DNA of 16,451 nucleotides from the NCBI GenBank assembly GCA_900754795.1, contig CAAEEA010000069.1, positions 1 to 16,451 of the forward strand, in the 5' to 3' direction. How positions within the stretch are numbered: position 1 is the stretch's first letter; each line of letters begins with the position of its first letter. Below are positions 13,863-16,451 of the stretch, one piece after another. Origin of the DNA: Clostridia bacterium (GTDB lineage: Bacteria > Bacillota > Clostridia > Peptostreptococcales > Anaerovoracaceae). A model generated the notes under the pieces. The model saw only the letters and a list, made by a program, of their open reading frames with translations, made no database searches and was not told the origin of the DNA. The translations under genes and the position numbers were made by a program.

Positions 13863-13889
13863 AGATAATTGATGAAAGGAAGATCGGAT

Positions 13890-15122
13890 ATGAATTTTGC
13901 GATAGAAAACGGACGGGGCGGCATAGGCGCTCCTGATAAGCTCTTTGGAGTATCGGCGAGAGCAAAAGAAAGAATAGCTCAGATAGGTAAAGAAAACGTG
14001 ATAGATTCCACGATCGGAGTTCTCCTTGACGATGACGGAAAACTGGCGGTACTGGATTCAGTAGACAAATGCGTCAAGGCTCTTACGCCTGACGATTACG
14101 CGCCATACGCTCCGATTCTCGGGACAGAAGAATACATCAGCGCCGTTAAAAAGGCTGTGTTCATGGACAGTATGCCGGATACACCGGTTGAAGCATGCTA
14201 TACGCCGGGCGGCACCGGAGCCATAAGAAACGCGATCTCCGCCTATACGAAGCCGGGAGACAAAGTATTGACGTCTGACTGGCACTGGAGTCCGTATAAG
14301 ACAATCTCAGAAGAGATAGGCCGGAAATTGACAACTTATACCCTCTTCGACGAAAACAACCGCTTCAACAGCGCCTCTTTCAAAGAGGAACTTGAAGCAG
14401 TCCTGAAAGACCAGGGCCAGGTTCTCGTGATCATCAATACGCCTGCTCACAATCCTACGGGATATACGTTCAGCCTTGAAGACTGGGATCAGGTGCTCAA
14501 TGTATGCGCGGCACAGGCGCCTGCAAAGATCGTTATTCTTACAGACATAGCGTATATGGATTTCGCCGGCGACGCGGCAGAAAACCGCAGATTCCTCAAA
14601 AAACTTGAGACGACGCCGTCAAATGTGCTTCCTCTTATTGCCTTTTCAGGCTCAAAAGGATATACTATGTATGGAATGCGCTGCGGAGCGCTGATATGCA
14701 TGGCCCCGGACGAAGAGACGGCAAAAGAGTTCAAAGACGTCATGCGTATAGAATGCCGAGGTTCATGGTCAAACGGCAACAGAGCCGCCATGAGCGTAAT
14801 TGCCGGGATATTCAGCGACCGGGAACTCTTTGAAAATGTAAAAAAAGAAAGAGATCATTACATGGATATGCTGGCAAAGAGAGGCAGAGCTTTTATGGAA
14901 AGAGCAAAAGCCGAAGGCCTTTCCGTCTGCCCGTACTGCGCCGGTTTCTTCGTGACCATACCGTGCGAAAATGCCGAAAAAGCGGGACTTGAGCTGCAAA
15001 AGCACAATATCTTCACTATCCCTATCGGCAAAGGCATCAGAGTTTCCGTAGCATCAAATACGGAGGAAGAATGCAGGATAATGCCGGCTGAGATAAAGGC
15101 GGCCATAGAATCATGCAAGTAA
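13890..15122 (+). CDS. Class I aminotransferase, aspartate/aromatic aminotransferase group
   Basis: A pyridoxal-phosphate enzyme of 410 residues, cytosolic, transferring amino groups between an amino acid and 2-oxoglutarate. The ATG at 13890 is chosen because AAAGGA (13875-13880) lies 9 nt upstream; in-frame TTG and ATG codons at 13869 and 13872 lack a site. Visible residues align with E. coli aspartate aminotransferase: GGTGA (107-111) at the cofactor phosphate, N188 in HNPTG, D219 and Y222 in TDIAY, the Schiff-base lysine K256 in FSGSKGY, R264, R290 in CRGSWSN (equivalent to R292, which binds the side-chain carboxylate of dicarboxylic substrates), and R384 in IRVSVAS binding the substrate carboxylate. 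The opening STIGVLLDDDGKLAVLDSV also resembles that group. Substrate could be aspartate or an aromatic amino acid; I cannot decide. It is followed directly by an Lrp-type regulator. Confidence 0.93.
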   Translation: MNFAIENGRGGIGAPDKLFGVSARAKERIAQIGKENVIDSTIGVLLDDDGKLAVLDSVDKCVKALTPDDYAPYAPILGTEEYISAVKKAVFMDSMPDTPVEACYTPGGTGAIRNAISAYTKPGDKVLTSDWHWSPYKTISEEIGRKLTTYTLFDENNRFNSASFKEELEAVLKDQGQVLVIINTPAHNPTGYTFSLEDWDQVLNVCAAQAPAKIVILTDIAYMDFAGDAAENRRFLKKLETTPSNVLPLIAFSGSKGYTMYGMRCGALICMAPDEETAKEFKDVMRIECRGSWSNGNRAAMSVIAGIFSDRELFENVKKERDHYMDMLAKRGRAFMERAKAEGLSVCPYCAGFFVTIPCENAEKAGLELQKHNIFTIPIGKGIRVSVASNTEEECRIMPAEIKAAIESCK

Positions 15123-15130
15123 TAGCGGAT

Positions 15131-15559
15131 ATGAAAAATTTAGATGAGATCGATCTGAAAATTATAAGACTTCTCAGAGAAAACGGGCGTATGTCCCTCA
15201 AAGAACTTTCAAGCGAAGTTTTCCTTACACCGCCGGCTGTTGCCGCGCGAATAGAAAAACTCGGCAAAGAGGGATATATCAAAGGAATTCACGCCAGACT
15301 CAATATGGAAAAACTCGGGTACGGAATCAAGGCCTTTATTCTTGTCAGCGTGCCTCCCGAAAAAAGCGGCGAGTTTTATGACTTCATCAAACAGCAGGAA
15401 TGTGTGCTCGAAGGCAATCATATAACAGGCGAATATTCCATGCTGCTCAAAGTAATTTTCCGGTCGACCACTCTGCTGGACGAATTTATGGGCAAACTCC
15501 AGCAGTTCGGAAAAACAGAAACGTCAGTGGTGTTTTCCACATTTCTTGAAAGGCCGTAA
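15131..15559 (+). CDS. Lrp/AsnC-family transcriptional regulator
   Basis: A 142-residue protein from the ATG at 15131 (MKNLDEIDLKIIRLLRENGRMSLKELSSEVFLTPPAVAARIEKLGKEGYIKGIHARLN). Residues 1-60 form the winged helix-turn-helix, with the recognition segment near LTPPAVAARIEKL (32-44). Residues 65-140 form the ligand-sensing RAM domain, including HITGEYSMLLKV (97-108), where the family usually has VTGxYDxLLxV. Such proteins sense amino acids and often control neighbouring metabolic genes. An in-frame ATG at 15113 lies inside the aminotransferase gene and would overlap it by 10 nt; both starts have poor ribosome-binding sites, so translation is probably coupled. The true ligand and target are unknown. 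Confidence 0.95.
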   Translation: MKNLDEIDLKIIRLLRENGRMSLKELSSEVFLTPPAVAARIEKLGKEGYIKGIHARLNMEKLGYGIKAFILVSVPPEKSGEFYDFIKQQECVLEGNHITGEYSMLLKVIFRSTTLLDEFMGKLQQFGKTETSVVFSTFLERP

Positions 15560-15567
15560 GGCATATT

Positions 15568-15596
15568 ACCGGCAGGATCAACTTGCCGGTTTTTTT
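15568..15596 (+). terminator. Intrinsic terminator after the Lrp-type gene
   Basis: ACCGGCA (15568-15574) pairs with TGCCGGT (15584-15590) over 7 bp with a 9-nt loop, followed by a run of T residues to 15596. It lies 8 nt after the regulator stop and closes the two-gene unit. Confidence 0.88.
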
Positions 15597-15617
15597 ACTT
15601 TTTGCGCCGCCGCCTCT

Positions 15618-15645
15618 GTGACAGAAAAGCTTTTTATGATAAAAT
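15618..15645 (+). promoter_or_regulatory. Probable promoter of the PcrA/UvrD-type helicase gene
   Basis: GTGACA at 15618-15623 (five of six for -35) and TAAAAT at 15640-15645 (five of six for -10) are separated by 16 nt. An alternative -10, TATGAT at 15635-15640, has no matching -35. A 10-bp palindrome, AAAAGCTTTT (15625-15634), lies in the spacer; it may be chance. The start would give a leader of about 20 nt. Confidence 0.5.
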
Positions 15646-15670
15646 ATAAAAGCACATGAAAGGGGAAAAT

Positions 15671-16451
15671 ATGAACTTAGATCATCTCAATAAACAACAG
15701 CAGGAGGCGGCTCTGCATACAGAGGGACCGCTGCTGATACTCGCGGGAGCGGGCAGCGGCAAGACCGCGACCATGACCCACAGGATAGCCCATCTCATAG
15801 AAAAAGGAGTGCATCCTGAGAGGATACTGGCGGTTACTTTTACTAACAAAGCGGCCGGTGAAATGCGTGAAAGAGTCCAGAGCCTCGTCCACGGCAGGAT
15901 GGGCGGCATGTGGATACTGACTTTTCACTCCATGAGCCTGCGTATGCTCAGAGAACATTATGAAGCGGCAGGCTATGAAAAGAATTTCGTAATCTACGAT
16001 ACGGTAGATCAAAAAGCTCTGCTCAAAAAAATATTAAAAGAACAGAACATAGATACCAAGGAATACCCGGTCAATTATCTGCTCAGCATAATCAGCAAAG
16101 AAAAAGAACACGACCGCGGTCCGGAAGATTATATCGAAAGAGAAGGAGAAAACTTCCGGTCCAGGGTAATCTACAACGCCTACAAAGGTTACCAGAGCGG
16201 ACTCAAAAAGAACAACGCCATGGACTTTGACGATCTGCTGCGTAACGCCCTGCATCTTCTGAAAGAGCATCCTGCGATCCTCGAAGATTATCAGGATCGT
16301 TTCCGTTACATAATGGTAGATGAATATCAGGATACAAACCGCATCCAGTACAGGATAATAAAGCTCCTTGCGGGCAAATATAAAAACATATGCGTTGTCG
16401 GCGACGACGATCAGTGCATCTACCAGTGGAGAGGCGCGGATATACGAAATA
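15671..16451 (+). CDS. pcrA: PcrA/UvrD-type superfamily 1 DNA helicase, N-terminal part
   Basis: The gene starts at ATG 15671 after AAAGGGG and runs open to the window end, giving 260 residues of a protein that is normally over 700 long. SF1A motifs appear in order: the N-terminal LNKQQQEAAL, Walker A AGAGSGKT (25-32), motif Ia VTFTNKAAGEM (55-65), Ib TFHSM (84-88), Walker B VDEYQDTN (216-223) and motif III VGDDDQCIYQWRGA (243-256). It would use ATP to unwind DNA 3' to 5' in repair and to displace proteins. The domain between MDFDDLL and the Walker B box is normal. Motif III has C where many PcrA proteins have S. The exact paralogue (PcrA, UvrD or Rep) cannot be settled from this part. Confidence 0.93.
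   Translation, partial: MNLDHLNKQQQEAALHTEGPLLILAGAGSGKTATMTHRIAHLIEKGVHPERILAVTFTNKAAGEMRERVQSLVHGRMGGMWILTFHSMSLRMLREHYEAAGYEKNFVIYDTVDQKALLKKILKEQNIDTKEYPVNYLLSIISKEKEHDRGPEDYIEREGENFRSRVIYNAYKGYQSGLKKNNAMDFDDLLRNALHLLKEHPAILEDYQDRFRYIMVDEYQDTNRIQYRIIKLLAGKYKNICVVGDDDQCIYQWRGADIRN

Larger units (their letters stand above)
13717..13889 (+). other. A/T-rich regulatory intergenic region
   Basis: About 170 nt between the cluster terminator and the aminotransferase gene. Bases 13755-13800 are very A-rich on this strand. It holds the promoter and inverted repeat listed separately. A second, looser element TTTGT-T-ACAAA at 13714-13724 overlaps the terminator T-run and shares its half-site with the inverted repeat at 13844-13862. 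No further gene or RNA was recognised. Confidence 0.6.

Noticed and set aside
13869..13889. A longer aminotransferase starting at TTG 13869 or ATG 13872
   Set aside because: The ribosome-binding site AAAGGA lies downstream of both codons and is correctly spaced only for the ATG at 13890.
1..16451. CRISPR arrays, insertion sequences, tRNA or rRNA genes, phage attachment sites
   Set aside because: No direct-repeat arrays, transposase-like frames or cloverleaf-like sequences were seen on either strand.

Overview
The window is a long, almost gapless run of ribosomal-protein genes on the + strand. It covers the distal part of the S10 operon, the complete spc operon and the complete alpha operon of a Gram-positive bacterium, followed by three unrelated genes. 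The gene order (rplD-rplW-rplB-rpsS-rplV-rpsC-rplP-rpmC-rpsQ-rplN-rplX-rplE-rpsN-rpsH-rplF-rplR-rpsE-rpmD-rplO-secY-adk-map-infA-rpmJ-rpsM-rpsK-rpsD-rpoA-rplQ) is the classic Firmicutes order. A short zinc-type S14, a zinc-type S4, a zinc-LID adenylate kinase, strong purine-rich Shine-Dalgarno sites and heavy use of AGA for arginine in the ribosomal genes all fit a member of the Clostridia. I cannot name the genus from sequence alone.

Layout: 1-42 is the tail of rplD. 42-3672 holds the rest of the S10 operon. 3688-8957 is the spc block through secY. 8975-10745 is adk-map-infA-rpmJ. A 128-nt gap (10746-10873) then separates rpmJ from the alpha block (rpsM-rpsK-rpsD-rpoA-rplQ, 10874-13672). An intrinsic terminator at 13690-13716 ends the cluster. 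I saw no terminator before it, so one long transcript, perhaps with internal promoters, is plausible. Most genes are 1-30 nt apart or overlap by one base, and nearly all have an AGGAGG-like site 5-10 nt before the start. The products build both ribosomal subunits, the protein-export channel (SecY), the core RNA polymerase subunit alpha, initiation factor IF-1, the N-terminal methionine-removing enzyme and adenylate kinase.

After the terminator the content changes. There is an A/T-rich regulatory stretch with a recognisable promoter and a perfect inverted repeat. A class I aminotransferase of the aspartate/aromatic group follows, and then an Lrp/AsnC-family regulator whose reading frame abuts or overlaps it. 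A second intrinsic terminator ends that pair. The last 781 nt are the start of a PcrA/UvrD-type helicase gene cut by the window end.

This is mainly a conserved housekeeping region and I found no obviously new system. The points most worth a second look are: (1) the rpmJ-rpsM gap, which can form two hairpins whose loops are complementary over six bases just before the rpsM ribosome-binding site, a plausible autoregulatory leader; (2) the 19-bp inverted repeat overlapping the promoter of the aminotransferase-regulator pair; (3) an unusual basic/acidic C-terminal extension on ribosomal protein S3 with different arginine codons from the rest of the gene.
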